From positions 124,001 through 188,000 of the forward strand of contig CAWBWU010000009.1 of the NCBI GenBank assembly GCA_963792655.1: 64,000 nucleotides of DNA, read 5' to 3'. This stretch comes from DOZZ01 sp963792655 (lineage in GTDB: Bacteria > Acidobacteriota > Terriglobia > Bryobacterales > Bryobacteraceae). Shown here one piece after another: positions 1-9,316 of this stretch (its first letter is position 1; the number at the start of each line of letters is the position of its first letter). Below the pieces are notes generated by a model. The model made no database searches and was not told the origin of the DNA. It saw nothing but the letters and a program-made list of their open reading frames with translations. The position numbers and the translations under genes were made by a program.

Positions 1-1196
1 CGTTCCTCAGGCGCGCGCACCTTCGTCTGTTGATCGCGCACGAGTTCGATTCCAAGCATCAGACCCAATCCGCGCACGTCACCGACGATGGGGAAGCGGG
101 CGGGCCACTGGCGCATGCGTTCCATCATATACGCGCCCATTCGCGCGGAGTTTTCGACCAGGCTCTGCTCCAGCAGTTCGATAGTGGCAAGCGCCGCCGA
201 TACCGAAACAGGGTTGCCCCCGAAGGTGGACGCATGGGCGCCGGGAGGCCAGTTCATGATCGCGGCGCGCGCAACGGTTGCGCTCAACGGCATGCCGCTC
301 GCAATGCCCTTCGCCACCGTGAAGATGTCGGGCTCGGCATCGTAATGATTGGCCGCCCACATCTTTCCGGTGCGTCCCATGCCGGCCTGCACTTCATCGA
401 AGATCAGCAGCATGCCGTGGCGCTGCGCTACCCGCGCGAGCTCTTCATGAAACTTCTTCGGTGGCACGATGTAGCCACCCTCGCCTTGAACCGGCTCGAC
501 AACAATGGCCGCGACTTCATCGGCCGGCAGAATGGTCTTCAGCAACTGATCTTCGATGATCTTGACGCACTCCACGGCGCACGTGTCCGGGTGCTTGTCA
601 TAAGCGCAGCGATAGCAATACGCGTAGGGAACGTGGTGCACGCCGGCCATGAACGGGCCGAAGCCGCGGCGCTGGACGGGACGCCGCGCGGTTAGCGACA
701 GCGAACCCATCGTGCGCCCGTGGAATGCGCCGGTGAACGCGATGAACTTATCGCGGCCGCTCGAATAACGCGCCATCTTCAGCGCCGCTTCCATTGCTTC
801 CGTCCCCGAGTTGCCAAAGTAAACCCGGCGCTCGAACCCGCCCGGAGCAATGGCCGCAAGCTTTTCGGCAAGCTGCACCATGTTCTCGTAGTAGAAGTCG
901 GTGCCCGACATGTGAACCAGCTTCGCGGCCTGCTGTTGAATCGCATTAACAACGTGCGGGTTGCAGTGGCCGGTTGCTACGACGGCGATACCGGCATTGA
1001 AATCGAGAAACTGATTGCCATCTACATCGTGAATGATTGCGCCCTCGCCGCGTTCCACCACCAGTGGATAGCCGCGAGTGTAAGAGGGAGACAGAACTTT
1101 GTTATCGCGATCGATGATTGCTTGCGCGCGCGGTCCCGGCAGCGGCCCACGCAAAATGGGCAGGCCTGGACGCACTGCAATTGCAGTGGTAGACAT
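1..1196 (-). CDS. Class III PLP aminotransferase (4-aminobutyrate/acetylornithine type), C-terminus cut by window edge
   Basis: Transfers an amino group to a 2-oxo acid using pyridoxal phosphate; fold-type I, probably cytosolic. Reading starts at an ATG preceded by a good AGGAG site and stays open to base 1, so about 398 residues are visible and the tail is missing. The pieces seen are FGNSGTEAMEAALKMARY (phosphate binding), a GAFHGRT block, an FDEVQAGMGRTG block and the Schiff-base lysine at about Lys296 in TVAKGIASGMPLSA. A Cys-rich stretch YCYRCAYDKHPDTCAVEC resembles archaeal-type GABA/ornithine aminotransferases rather than the short ArgD enzymes. The amino donor cannot be decided from sequence. 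The downstream neighbour lies outside the window; carbonic anhydrase lies upstream on the same strand, 160 bases away. Confidence 0.85.
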   Translation of the reverse strand, partial: MSTTAIAVRPGLPILRGPLPGPRAQAIIDRDNKVLSPSYTRGYPLVVERGEGAIIHDVDGNQFLDFNAGIAVVATGHCNPHVVNAIQQQAAKLVHMSGTDFYYENMVQLAEKLAAIAPGGFERRVYFGNSGTEAMEAALKMARYSSGRDKFIAFTGAFHGRTMGSLSLTARRPVQRRGFGPFMAGVHHVPYAYCYRCAYDKHPDTCAVECVKIIEDQLLKTILPADEVAAIVVEPVQGEGGYIVPPKKFHEELARVAQRHGMLLIFDEVQAGMGRTGKMWAANHYDAEPDIFTVAKGIASGMPLSATVARAAIMNWPPGAHASTFGGNPVSVSAALATIELLEQSLVENSARMGAYMMERMRQWPARFPIVGDVRGLGLMLGIELVRDQQTKVRAPEE

Positions 1197-1356
1197 GTAT
1201 GACTCCTAAGACTGAGAACCGGAACGGATGTCGGGTGAGGGCCGCGAAGCGGGCGAATTAGTCGGAGCCGAACAGGCTGGGGCGGGCGGTGGAAGGGGCC
1301 TGCATGCGTTCAGTGTAGCTGGTGGCCGCTACTTGCTCAAGGGTCAAGCAGACAAT

Positions 1357-1956
1357 TTACGTATTTGTAAAAGAGTCTTTCGCCTCATCGTAAACCGATA
1401 TCTTGCCGGTGCCGATGTCATAAAACCAGCCGTACAAAGCCAGATTGCCTTCACTCAAACGCTGCGCAACAGCCGGATGCGTGCGAAGGTTCCGCAGTTG
1501 GGTGACCACGTTGCGCTTGGCGAGAGGCGTCATGATTTCAGGAGTTGGGTCCGCTTCGCGCTGGTAGATTTCGGCATAGCGCAGCCATGCCGCGACGCTC
1601 GCATGATCGCTGAAGCGTCCCGGATCCAAAGCGCCGCGCATGACGCCGCAATCCGAATGGCCGCAAATGATCACAACATCCACGCGTAAGATGCCGACCG
1701 CGTACTCAATCGTCGCCGACACGCCGCCGACGATCTCGGGAAACGGCGGCACAATGTTGCCGATCACGCGGCAGATGAACAGTTCCCCCGGTTTGGTCTG
1801 GGTGATCAGGCAGGGGTCAATGCGCGAGTCCGCGCAGGTAATGAATAGCGCCTCCGGCCTTTGACCCATCGCGAGACGCGCGAATAAGTCCTGGTGTTCC
1901 GGATAGACGTGCTTCTGGAATTTGGAGATGCCTCCGATGATCTTTTCGACTGACAA
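1357..1956 (-). CDS. Beta-class carbonic anhydrase
   Basis: Zinc enzyme interconverting CO2 and bicarbonate in the cytoplasm. The 199-residue protein carries the family motifs: Cys41 with Asp43-Ser-Arg45 (CADSR) and His100-x2-Cys103 (GHSDCG), which give the zinc ligands Cys41, His100 and Cys103 and the Asp-Arg dyad. Length matches bacterial beta-CAs. There is no signal peptide. It is divergent from the FKBP-DinB gene, with about 45 bases between the two starts, so their promoters must be close or overlapping. No CO2-fixation or transporter gene lies beside it, so a general bicarbonate-supply role is the most that can be inferred. Confidence 0.93.
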   Translation of the reverse strand: MSVEKIIGGISKFQKHVYPEHQDLFARLAMGQRPEALFITCADSRIDPCLITQTKPGELFICRVIGNIVPPFPEIVGGVSATIEYAVGILRVDVVIICGHSDCGVMRGALDPGRFSDHASVAAWLRYAEIYQREADPTPEIMTPLAKRNVVTQLRNLRTHPAVAQRLSEGNLALYGWFYDIGTGKISVYDEAKDSFTNT

Positions 1957-2001
1957 GTGAATCCCTGGTTCGGTTGATTATGACGCCGCTATCATAGTCG
2001 C

Positions 2002-2889
2002 ATGCGGCTTCTCTCGTTGTACATTGTGTTGCTGCTGACGGCGGCCGCGCAAATCCCGCCGATCACAGCAAATCCGGTTGACGCGGTGGTGCTGCGATAC
2101 GCAGATGTCTCGGCAGGCGATGGCCCGGCAGCGAAGCCAGGGCAGGAGTACACTGTTCACTACACCGGTTACCTGACCGACGGGACGAGGTTCGAGTCGT
2201 CGCTCGACACCAAGGAGCCGATTGTCTTTGTGCAGGGCCGCCGGCAGGTGATCGCCGGTTGGGACCTGGGCTTCGAAGGCATGAAAGTGGGCGGCAAGCG
2301 CCGTCTCTTCATCCCGCAGCAGATGGCTTACGGGGAGAAGGGCTCGGGCCCCATTCCGCCGCGCGCGACGCTCATCTTCGATGTGCAATTGCTTGCGGTG
2401 AAAGATGTGCCCACCGTGCTCCCGGCAGAAGACCTCTTGTTCGGCTTGCATGAATACCGCGACAAAGTGGTCGCGCTGGCGAAAGCGATTCCCGCTGAGA
2501 AGTACGGTTGGCGCCCGGGTCCCGGTGTGCGCTCGATCGGCGAAGTGTTGACGCATATCGGCAATGGCAATCGTCTGTTGCTTGATGTCGCTTCCGGCGA
2601 TGTCGCAAAAGATAAGGTGATCGCCGAAATCGAATCAAACCAGAAGCTCGAGACTTCAGGGCTCACCAAAGATCAGATCATCGATCGCCTCACGCAAAGC
2701 TTCGCCGCAGTGGAAAAGATGATGAGCGAGGCGCGTTACGGCGGGCTCACGCACGATGTCGACTATTTCGGGCATGCGCAGTCCCGCCGGAGCATTCTGG
2801 TTACCTTGGACGCCCATGTCGCCGAACACCTCGGTCAACTTGTGGCCTATGCGCGCATGAACGGGATCGTGCCGCCCTGGTCTTCATAA
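2002..2889 (+). CDS. Exported FKBP-type peptidyl-prolyl isomerase fused to a DinB-like domain
   Basis: A 295-residue two-domain protein. An N-terminal hydrophobic signal (MRLLSLYIVLLLTAAAQ) suggests export. Residues about 30-133 form an FKBP fold with the usual blocks VHYTGYLTDGTRFESS, VIAGWDLGFEGMKVGGKRRLFIP, MAYGEKG and PPRATLIFDVQLL, so prolyl isomerase activity is likely. Residues about 140-290 look like a DinB_2 helical bundle (a KWGWRPGPG-like turn, GEVLTHIGNGNRLLLD, FGHAQSRRSI, LDAHVAEHLGQLVAYARMNGI), with conserved histidines in helices 2 and 4 that could bind a metal. The linkage is direct within one open frame, without any frameshift. The partner or substrate of the DinB half is unknown. 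Confidence 0.85.
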   Translation: MRLLSLYIVLLLTAAAQIPPITANPVDAVVLRYADVSAGDGPAAKPGQEYTVHYTGYLTDGTRFESSLDTKEPIVFVQGRRQVIAGWDLGFEGMKVGGKRRLFIPQQMAYGEKGSGPIPPRATLIFDVQLLAVKDVPTVLPAEDLLFGLHEYRDKVVALAKAIPAEKYGWRPGPGVRSIGEVLTHIGNGNRLLLDVASGDVAKDKVIAEIESNQKLETSGLTKDQIIDRLTQSFAAVEKMMSEARYGGLTHDVDYFGHAQSRRSILVTLDAHVAEHLGQLVAYARMNGIVPPWSS

Positions 2890-2942
2890 TCGATGAAACT
2901 TTTCCTAACAATCGGAGTATTCATCCGTAACTACTCTTGAAC

Positions 2943-4148
2943 ATGACTCAACGAAGATCGCGGTCTCTGCGCCGGTGGATCATTCTCGCAGCGCTGGTTG
3001 CCGTGCTGACAGGCGCCGGCGTGGCGTTGCGCGCGAAACTGCATCCCGCTGCGACGATTGACCCATCCAAACTGTCGTCGGTGGAGCGCGGCGATCTGGC
3101 GCGCGCAGTCGTAGCCACCGGCAAGATTCAGCCCAAGACCGAAGTGCTGGTGAAGTCAAAGGCCAGCGGCATCGTCAAGAAGATTCATGCCGACTACGGC
3201 GATTATGTCCGTGAAGGACAGGTGCTGGTCGAGCTCGATAAAGAAGAGTTGCAAGCCCAGGTCCGTGAAGCAAAGGCCAGCCTGATCGCCTCGGAAGCCG
3301 CGGTGGAATCTGCCGAGGCTGCCTACGAGCGCAACAAGGCGGACGCGGAAGGCACCGACGTGCCGTACCTGAAGAGCGCCGCCGAACGTGCAAAGAAACT
3401 GTTTGCCGACGGGCTGATCGCCGCATCATTGCAGGAAGATGCGGACAAAGCCTATCGTATGAGTCTCAACAAGCAGTCCGTCGCGATGCGCAGTGTTGCG
3501 GTCACCAAAGCGGAACTGTCGAAAGCAAAAGCCCAGGTCGCGCAAGCACAAGCCGCGCTCGACCGCGCCCAGGAAAATCTGGCGTACTCCACCATCACCA
3601 GTCCGATGAATGGCCTGGTGCTGTCGCGCGATGTGCAGGTGGGTGACGCGGTGAGCTCCATTCTGGTGATGGGCGCGACCGCGACGCTGGTCATGACCCT
3701 GGGCGACGTGAGCGACGTTTATGTGCTGGGCAAGGTAGGCGAGGCCGACATCGCGAAAGTGTTCGTGGGCCAGCCGGCGCGCATCGCGATCGAATCGTTG
3801 CGCGACACAAAGTTCCAGGGCGTCGTGACCAAGATTTCCCCGCTCGGAGTTGAAAAAGAAAACGTCACCAACTTCGAGGTCCGCGTGTCGATCCGGAATC
3901 CGAACGGACAGCTCAAAGCCAACATGAGCGCCAACGCGGAGATCATTCTGGAAGAGAAGAAGAACGTCATGATGGTGCCTGACACGGCGCTCATTTATGA
4001 CAAGGACCGTCACGCGTCGATTGAGATTCCCGACATCACGCAGGAGAAGGGCCGCAAGAAAGTGCCCGTGCAGCTTGGCATCTCAAACGGCGTCAAGACC
4101 GAACTGGTCAGCGGGCTGAAGGCCGGCGACAAGATCATCCTGCAGTAG
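2943..4148 (+). CDS. MacA/HlyD-family periplasmic adaptor subunit
   Basis: Membrane-fusion protein of a tripartite efflux or MacAB-type ABC system. It has one N-terminal membrane anchor (about residues 9-28), a lipoyl-like hairpin (VLVKSKASGIVKKIHADYGD and VREGQVLVELDKEEL), a long Ala/Glu/Lys coiled coil (about 90-215), the second lipoyl half (YSTITSPMNGLVLSRDVQVGDAV) and beta-barrel domains ending at GLKAGDKIILQ. A TTG six bases upstream is an alternative start; no strong ribosome site separates the two, and ATG is preferred. Two MacB-like permease genes follow at once (6 bases, then a 1-base overlap), so the three genes form one transcription unit. The export substrate is unknown. Confidence 0.85.
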   Translation: MTQRRSRSLRRWIILAALVAVLTGAGVALRAKLHPAATIDPSKLSSVERGDLARAVVATGKIQPKTEVLVKSKASGIVKKIHADYGDYVREGQVLVELDKEELQAQVREAKASLIASEAAVESAEAAYERNKADAEGTDVPYLKSAAERAKKLFADGLIAASLQEDADKAYRMSLNKQSVAMRSVAVTKAELSKAKAQVAQAQAALDRAQENLAYSTITSPMNGLVLSRDVQVGDAVSSILVMGATATLVMTLGDVSDVYVLGKVGEADIAKVFVGQPARIAIESLRDTKFQGVVTKISPLGVEKENVTNFEVRVSIRNPNGQLKANMSANAEIILEEKKNVMMVPDTALIYDKDRHASIEIPDITQEKGRKKVPVQLGISNGVKTELVSGLKAGDKIILQ

Positions 4149-4154
4149 GCGCCC

Positions 4155-5411
4155 ATGTACTGGAGCGACTACATCATCGATGCGTTTCGCAATTTGTGGG
4201 CGCACAAGCTGCGAACGGCGCTCACGATGTTCGGTATCGGCTGGGGTATCTTTTCCATCATCCTGATGAACGCGGCCGGGGAAGGTTTGCGCGTCGGGCA
4301 GGAGAGGCAGAACGCAAACTTCGGGCGTGACATCATGATCGTGTTCGCCGGAAACGTCAGCATGCAAGTCGGCGCAACGCGCGCTGGCCGGCGCGTGCAT
4401 TGGATGCGGGACGATTGGCGCATCGTCTCACAGGAGGCGTTTGCCTGCAGATACGTGATCCCTGAAGAGGGCCGCAACCTGACCGTGCATAGCCGTTTCA
4501 ACAGCGGCTCGCTGCTGGTGACCGGGTCGCATCCGCCGTTTGCTCAAGTACGCAGCATTGGCGTTGCAACAGGCCGCTTTTACAACTGGGAAGATGAGGC
4601 GCAAGGCCGCCGTGTAGCGTTCATCGGGAGCGATGCGATGAAGCAACTGTTCGGATCGCGGCCGGTGCTTGGCGAGAGTATTACGATTCAAGACGTCCCT
4701 TACGTCATCATCGGAACGATGATTCCGCGCGAGCAGAACTCAAGCTACGACGGGCGCGACATCTCGAAAATCTACATTCCCTTCACGGCGATCATGAACG
4801 ATTTCCCGGAGAAGCCGCCGCTCGACCCCCGCTGGATCGACCGGCTTCTGGTTGTGCCGCGCTCCGTTGAGGATCACGACGCGTGCAAAGCGCAAACACG
4901 GCGAACGCTCGGGCGCTTGCACAACTTCCGTGCTGACGATAAAGAAGCAGCCGGAGTCTGGGACACCGTGGAAGATGCCATTGCGTTCCGCCAGGTAACC
5001 GACGGCATGAAGTTGTTTCTCGGCGGCGTCGCCGTGGTGACGCTCTTTCTGGGCGGCATTGGCGTGATGAACGTGATGCTGGTTGCCGTACGCGAACGAA
5101 CGCGGGAGATCGGCGTGCGGAAAGCCATCGGCGCAACAGGCCGCGCGATTCTGCTGCAGTTCTTTATCGAGACACTGGTGGTGGTGCTGCTTAGCGGGCT
5201 CTCCGGGTTGGGCCTGGCGCTTGCACTCTGTGCGACCTTCAATCAATTTGTTACGCCGGGATTCTTCGGCGGCATGATCGTCAACTGGCAGGCCGGCTTC
5301 TTCGCGTTCGCAATGCTGGCGCTGGTCGCAATCGGCTCCGCGATGTATCCGGCAACGCGCGCAGCGATGATCGATCCGATTGAAGCTCTGCGTTACGAGG
5401 CGGGCGGTTAA
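4155..5411 (+). CDS. MacB-like ABC transporter permease (no ATPase domain)
   Basis: Integral membrane permease of the MacB/FtsX family, 418 residues. It has an N-terminal transmembrane helix (LRTALTMFGIGWGIFSIILM), a large periplasmic MacB_PCD domain (about 45-260) and three C-terminal helices with the typical GGIGVMNVMLVAVRERTREIGVRKAIGA block and the ending PIEALRYE. It lacks the fused ATP-binding domain of classical MacB, so an ATPase must be supplied in trans; none is encoded in this cluster. The stop overlaps the start of the next permease by one base. The MacA-like adaptor upstream suggests an export system for a lipid, peptide or small molecule. Confidence 0.85.
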   Translation: MYWSDYIIDAFRNLWAHKLRTALTMFGIGWGIFSIILMNAAGEGLRVGQERQNANFGRDIMIVFAGNVSMQVGATRAGRRVHWMRDDWRIVSQEAFACRYVIPEEGRNLTVHSRFNSGSLLVTGSHPPFAQVRSIGVATGRFYNWEDEAQGRRVAFIGSDAMKQLFGSRPVLGESITIQDVPYVIIGTMIPREQNSSYDGRDISKIYIPFTAIMNDFPEKPPLDPRWIDRLLVVPRSVEDHDACKAQTRRTLGRLHNFRADDKEAAGVWDTVEDAIAFRQVTDGMKLFLGGVAVVTLFLGGIGVMNVMLVAVRERTREIGVRKAIGATGRAILLQFFIETLVVVLLSGLSGLGLALALCATFNQFVTPGFFGGMIVNWQAGFFAFAMLALVAIGSAMYPATRAAMIDPIEALRYEAGG

Positions 5412-6665
5412 TGCTGCGCCAGATCATGATTCAGGCGTGGGACGCTTTGCGCCGCAATCCGACGCGCAGCGCATTGACGATGCTGGGCATTGTTTGGGGC
5501 ATCGCTTCAGTGACGCTGTTGATGGCCTACGGCAGCAGCTTTCGCGGCGTGCTGATGCATAGCTTCGAAGCGTTCGGCAAAGGCGCGGTGGTGGGTTGGC
5601 CGGGTACCACCAGCGAACAAGCGGGCGGTGAACGCGCGGGCAAGCGTGTGCATTTCGAGAAAGACGATCTGGAAGCTGTACGCCAGGAAGCGAGCTATGT
5701 GAAGACGGCTTGCCTGGAGTATGTGCGCAACATGGCGATCTCGCACGCTGACCGGCTGGCAACGACGGCTATCCGCGGCGTCTGCCCGGAGTACGGCGAC
5801 ATGCGCAACGAAGTTCCGAGCCTGGGCCGCTGGATCACTCCGGAAGACATTGCTGAACGGCGGCGCGTGGTGTTCATCGGATCACGCTTGCGCGAAAAAC
5901 TTTTTGCAGGCCGCTATCCGATCGAGCAGGAGGTAATTATTCAAGGCGTGCGTTTCACCGTCATCGGCGTGATGGATCGCAAGATGCAAGACAGTAATTA
6001 CTTCACGAGCGACGACGAATCGGCATTCATCCCCGAGTCGGCTGCCAGCTATCTGTGGGATACGCGCTATGCATCGGTCATTGTGTTTACGCCGTTGCGC
6101 GGACAGTTCGAGAAGCTTGCCACGCAGCAGGTGCGCGCGACCATAGCGAAGCGCCAACATTACTCTGCCAACGATGAGCGCGCGATTCAGTTCTTTGGAC
6201 GCGAAGAGTTCCGGCCCATTCTGGAAGGCATTACCATCGGCCTGCAGGCGCTGCTCATCTTCATCGGCATGTTGACGCTTGCGATCGGCGGCGTAGGCGT
6301 GATGAACATCATGCTGGTGTCCGTCGATGAGCGCACGCGCGAAATCGGACTGCGCCGCGCGCTCGGCGCGCAGACGCATTCACATACGCGGGCAGGTGCT
6401 TGCGGAGACACTGTTGCTCACCATGGCCGGCGGAGTAATCGGCATCCTGGTCTGCGCGGCGGTTTCGGCGTTTGTCGGCACTCTGCCGCTCTTAGGTCCA
6501 CTCTATGAAGACGCGAGCGGCAGGGGCGACATCCACCTGGACCTTTCCGTTTTGACCGTCAGCTTGTCAGCAGGCATCCTCGTTGCGGTCGGTGTGTTGA
6601 GCGGACTGCTGCCCGCGATTAAAGCGTCGCGGCTCGATCCGGCCGATGCGCTGCGTTACGAGTAG
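5411..6665 (+). CDS. Second MacB-like ABC transporter permease, interrupted by one frameshift
   Basis: Paralogue of the preceding permease, with the same plan: N-terminal helix (TMLGIVWGIASVTLLMAYG), periplasmic MacB_PCD domain, GGVGVMNIMLVSVDERTREIGLRRALGA block and the C-terminal ending DPADALRYE. The frame breaks at about base 6378, just after RRALGAQ: the first part is read from 5411, the rest (HIRGQVLAETLLLTMAGG to the stop at 6665) in the next frame. Removing one base of the CATT at 6377-6380 restores about 417 residues, almost the length of its partner. The pair probably forms a heterodimeric permease. A real pseudogene is possible, but many other genes here show the same kind of break. 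Confidence 0.8.
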
Positions 6666-7826
6666 TCACGCATACTGCCCGGCGCAATAGCCGGAAGCCC
6701 AGGCCCACTGAAAGTTGAAGCCGCCCAGGTGGCCGGTGACGTCTACCACTTCACCGATGAAGTAGAGGCCCGGCACGCGTTTGCTCTCCATCGTTTGGGA
6801 CGAGAGTTCACGTGTATCGATGCCGCCTGCAGTCACTTCGGCTTTGCCATACCCTTCTGTCGCCGCGGGTGTGAAAGACCAATGCTGCAGCATGCGCGCC
6901 AGCTTGTGCAGATCGGCGTCGCGTGTTTCCACCAGTTTTGCGGCGGGAGCGAATTGCTCAGCGAGACGCCGCGGCACATACTCCGCGATCGCAGTCTTAA
7001 GCAGGCTTTGATCACCGCTGCGTTTGCGATCGAGCAGCGCGGCTTCGAGGTGTGCCTCGGGAGCGAGGTCAACATGAACGGGCGCGCCTGCGTTCCAGTA
7101 CGAGGAGATTTGCAGAATGGCCGGGCCACTGAGGCCAACATGCGTGAACAGCAACTTCTCGCGAAAGCTCGTCTTCCCGCAAGATGCAATCGCGTCTGCG
7201 GACACGCCGCTCAGACCCGAGTATTGCCGTTGATCGTCCGGGTTCCAGACGAACGGCACGAGCGCGGGGCGGCACGGTACAAGTGCGAGCCCAAACTGTT
7301 GCGCGATGCGATAGCCCACATCGGTCGCGCCTATCTTCGGAATTGAAAGTCCTCCCGTAGCGATTACGACTGAGTGCGCGGTCTTCTCACCGCACGACGC
7401 GGCCACGGTGAACACATCGCTCTTCGTGACGCTCTGCACAGCGCATGAAGTGATCAGTTCGACCCCTGCTTGCGCGCACTCGTACAAAAGCATGTCGACG
7501 ATCTGGTGCGCCGAACTGTCACAGAACAACTGTCCGAGCGTCTTCTCGTGATAACGGATGCTGTGCTTTTCCACCAAGCGGATGAAGTCGCGCGGCGTGT
7601 AGCGCGCGAGTGCCGATTTGCAGAAGTGCGGATTGTCAGAAAGAAAATCGCGCGGCGAGCAGTGGATGTTCGTGAAGTTGCAGCGGCCGCCGCCGGAGAT
7701 CAGAATCTTCTTGCCGGCGCGCTCGCGATGTTCGAGCACGGCAACCTTGCGCCCGCGCTTGCCCGCTTCAATCGCGCACAGCAACCCGGCGGCTCCCGCG
7801 CCGATCACGATTACATCGAAGTCCAT
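6666..7826 (-). CDS. HI0933/YhiN-like FAD-dependent oxidoreductase
   Basis: Flavoprotein of the BaiN/HI0933 family, 386 residues, soluble. The N-terminus shows the dinucleotide-binding fold (DVIVIGAGAAGLLCAIEAGKRG), followed by the family signature GKKILISGGGRCNFTN at about residues 39-54. A central VVIATGGLSIPKIGATDVGYRIA and the C-terminal FIGEVVDVTGHLGGFNFQWAWASG are also typical. Family members reduce or oxidise small molecules, but the physiological substrate is not established. It is the last gene of a minus-strand run behind the wbaP-like and wcaI-like genes; the gap is only 6 bases, so co-transcription is likely although the function looks unrelated. Confidence 0.88.
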   Translation of the reverse strand: MDFDVIVIGAGAAGLLCAIEAGKRGRKVAVLEHRERAGKKILISGGGRCNFTNIHCSPRDFLSDNPHFCKSALARYTPRDFIRLVEKHSIRYHEKTLGQLFCDSSAHQIVDMLLYECAQAGVELITSCAVQSVTKSDVFTVAASCGEKTAHSVVIATGGLSIPKIGATDVGYRIAQQFGLALVPCRPALVPFVWNPDDQRQYSGLSGVSADAIASCGKTSFREKLLFTHVGLSGPAILQISSYWNAGAPVHVDLAPEAHLEAALLDRKRSGDQSLLKTAIAEYVPRRLAEQFAPAAKLVETRDADLHKLARMLQHWSFTPAATEGYGKAEVTAGGIDTRELSSQTMESKRVPGLYFIGEVVDVTGHLGGFNFQWAWASGYCAGQYA

Positions 7827-7832
7827 CGCGCG

Positions 7833-9293
7833 CTAGTAAGCGCCACGGCCCGCGAGCACGGTCTGCACCGTTCTCAGCAGAATGTAGAAGTCGAGCCAGA
7901 GCGACCAGTTGCGAATGTAGTAAGTGTCGATTGCTTCCTGTTCCGAAAGGTCGCTGTCGCTACGCCCAGACACCTGCCACAAGCCGGTGAGACCCGGCAT
8001 CACGCTTGCCCGGAACGCGCGGAACTCCGCGGGAAATTCGCGGATGTGATAACCGGGGAAAGGCCGCGGACCGACCAGGCTCATCTCGCCGCGGAGAATG
8101 TTCCAGACCTGAGGCAGTTCATCGAGGCTGAAGCGCCGCAAGAACCAGCCGACGCCCGGAAGAATGCGCGGATCTTTCTTGAGCTTATAGAAGCGCTGCC
8201 AGATTTCACGTTCACTTGGATGCTCGTCGAGATAGCGCTGCAGCACCGACTCCGAATCCGGATACATGGTGCGCAGCTTGAGAATGGAGATGGTCCCGCC
8301 GCCGAATCCTTCGCGGTCTTGCCGGAAGAACGGATTGCCCGGACTCACTATGCGAATCCACAGCGCGAAGATCCCGATGATGGGCAGGCTGACGAGCGCG
8401 ATGGGTATGGTGAACAGATAATCGAGCGCGCGCTTCATGATGCGGTTCGAGCGCACCAGCAGGTTCTTGCGCACTTCGAGACCGAGCACGCCGCCGAGAT
8501 CGCGTGAGGTGATCCAAAGCGTCTGGCCGAACAGATTCGGCACGACGATGATGTTCGGAAAGGACAGGCGGGTGATTAGCTTCGCCATGCCGGCGCGGTC
8601 CATTCCGGGCATCGCCACCACGGCGGTTTCAGCCACACCCTGGAACTCATCGATGCGCGAGAGCGGGCCCACTACAGGAACACCGTGGATGTGACTGCCC
8701 CAAAGATCGGAATCGTCATCGAGCATTCCGATGGGCACCAGACCCACATCGCGATATTGCAGCATGTTGCGCGCAACGAGCGAGCCGGTGTCGCCGGCGC
8801 CGAGGATCACGACCGGAACTCCGCACACTCCCGAGCGCAGCAGATACGAGCGCACGACTGCTTCGATCAGTGACGGCAATACGAGAGCGAATGCTGCCGT
8901 GCAGAGCAGTACGCCGCGCGACCACTGGCTCTCTTCAAAGATGTAGTTCCACGCGAGCAAGCAAGTGAAGACCGCGACCGTGGTGTAGATGCGGGCTCGC
9001 AAACGCGCGACCACGCCGAGCCGGTAACCCGGGTAGACGCCGAGCCAGAAGAACATCGCGCAGACCGGAAGAACGCCAAGCGCCAAGGGCAAATATTGCG
9101 CGGTGCCAATGTCGTTCGGGAAAAAGCGGCTGAGCAGTATTCGCAAGAGCGCGCCGAGAGCTACCGAAAGTTCGAGTGCGAACACATCGGCCGCCACCAT
9201 GACCCAAGGGGCCCAGCGTCGCGCGCGGAACGTGTCGCGACCGATCGCGGTGCCGATGAATTCTGTAGTTGCTCCGCTCAATTTGGGCGACAC
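7833..9293 (-). CDS. WbaP-like undecaprenyl-phosphate sugar-1-phosphate transferase (polyisoprenyl-phosphate hexose-1-P transferase)
   Basis: Initiates assembly of an exopolysaccharide or O-antigen repeat unit by moving a sugar-1-phosphate onto undecaprenyl phosphate at the inner membrane. The 486-residue protein has about four N-terminal membrane helices, a CoA-binding-like Rossmann middle (VPVVILGAGDTGSLVARNML), a fifth membrane segment (about 290-315) and the C-terminal bacterial sugar transferase domain with ILKLRTMYPDSE, RFSLDELPQVWNILRGEMS, LVGPRPFPG and MPGLTGLWQVSGRSD. The full membrane plan matches WbaP rather than the short WecP-like forms. The assigned start is GTG with a weak ribosome site, so the N-terminus is uncertain. 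A WcaI-like glycosyltransferase lies just upstream. Confidence 0.88.
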   Translation of the reverse strand: MSPKLSGATTEFIGTAIGRDTFRARRWAPWVMVAADVFALELSVALGALLRILLSRFFPNDIGTAQYLPLALGVLPVCAMFFWLGVYPGYRLGVVARLRARIYTTVAVFTCLLAWNYIFEESQWSRGVLLCTAAFALVLPSLIEAVVRSYLLRSGVCGVPVVILGAGDTGSLVARNMLQYRDVGLVPIGMLDDDSDLWGSHIHGVPVVGPLSRIDEFQGVAETAVVAMPGMDRAGMAKLITRLSFPNIIVVPNLFGQTLWITSRDLGGVLGLEVRKNLLVRSNRIMKRALDYLFTIPIALVSLPIIGIFALWIRIVSPGNPFFRQDREGFGGGTISILKLRTMYPDSESVLQRYLDEHPSEREIWQRFYKLKKDPRILPGVGWFLRRFSLDELPQVWNILRGEMSLVGPRPFPGYHIREFPAEFRAFRASVMPGLTGLWQVSGRSDSDLSEQEAIDTYYIRNWSLWLDFYILLRTVQTVLAGRGAY

Positions 9294-9316
9294 CGACGGC
9301 GCACACTCGGGCGTTT

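Noticed and set aside
1..1196. Plus-strand frames at 30-695 and 720-1202
   Set aside because: They are antisense shadows of the aminotransferase, whose motifs are unambiguous on the minus strand.
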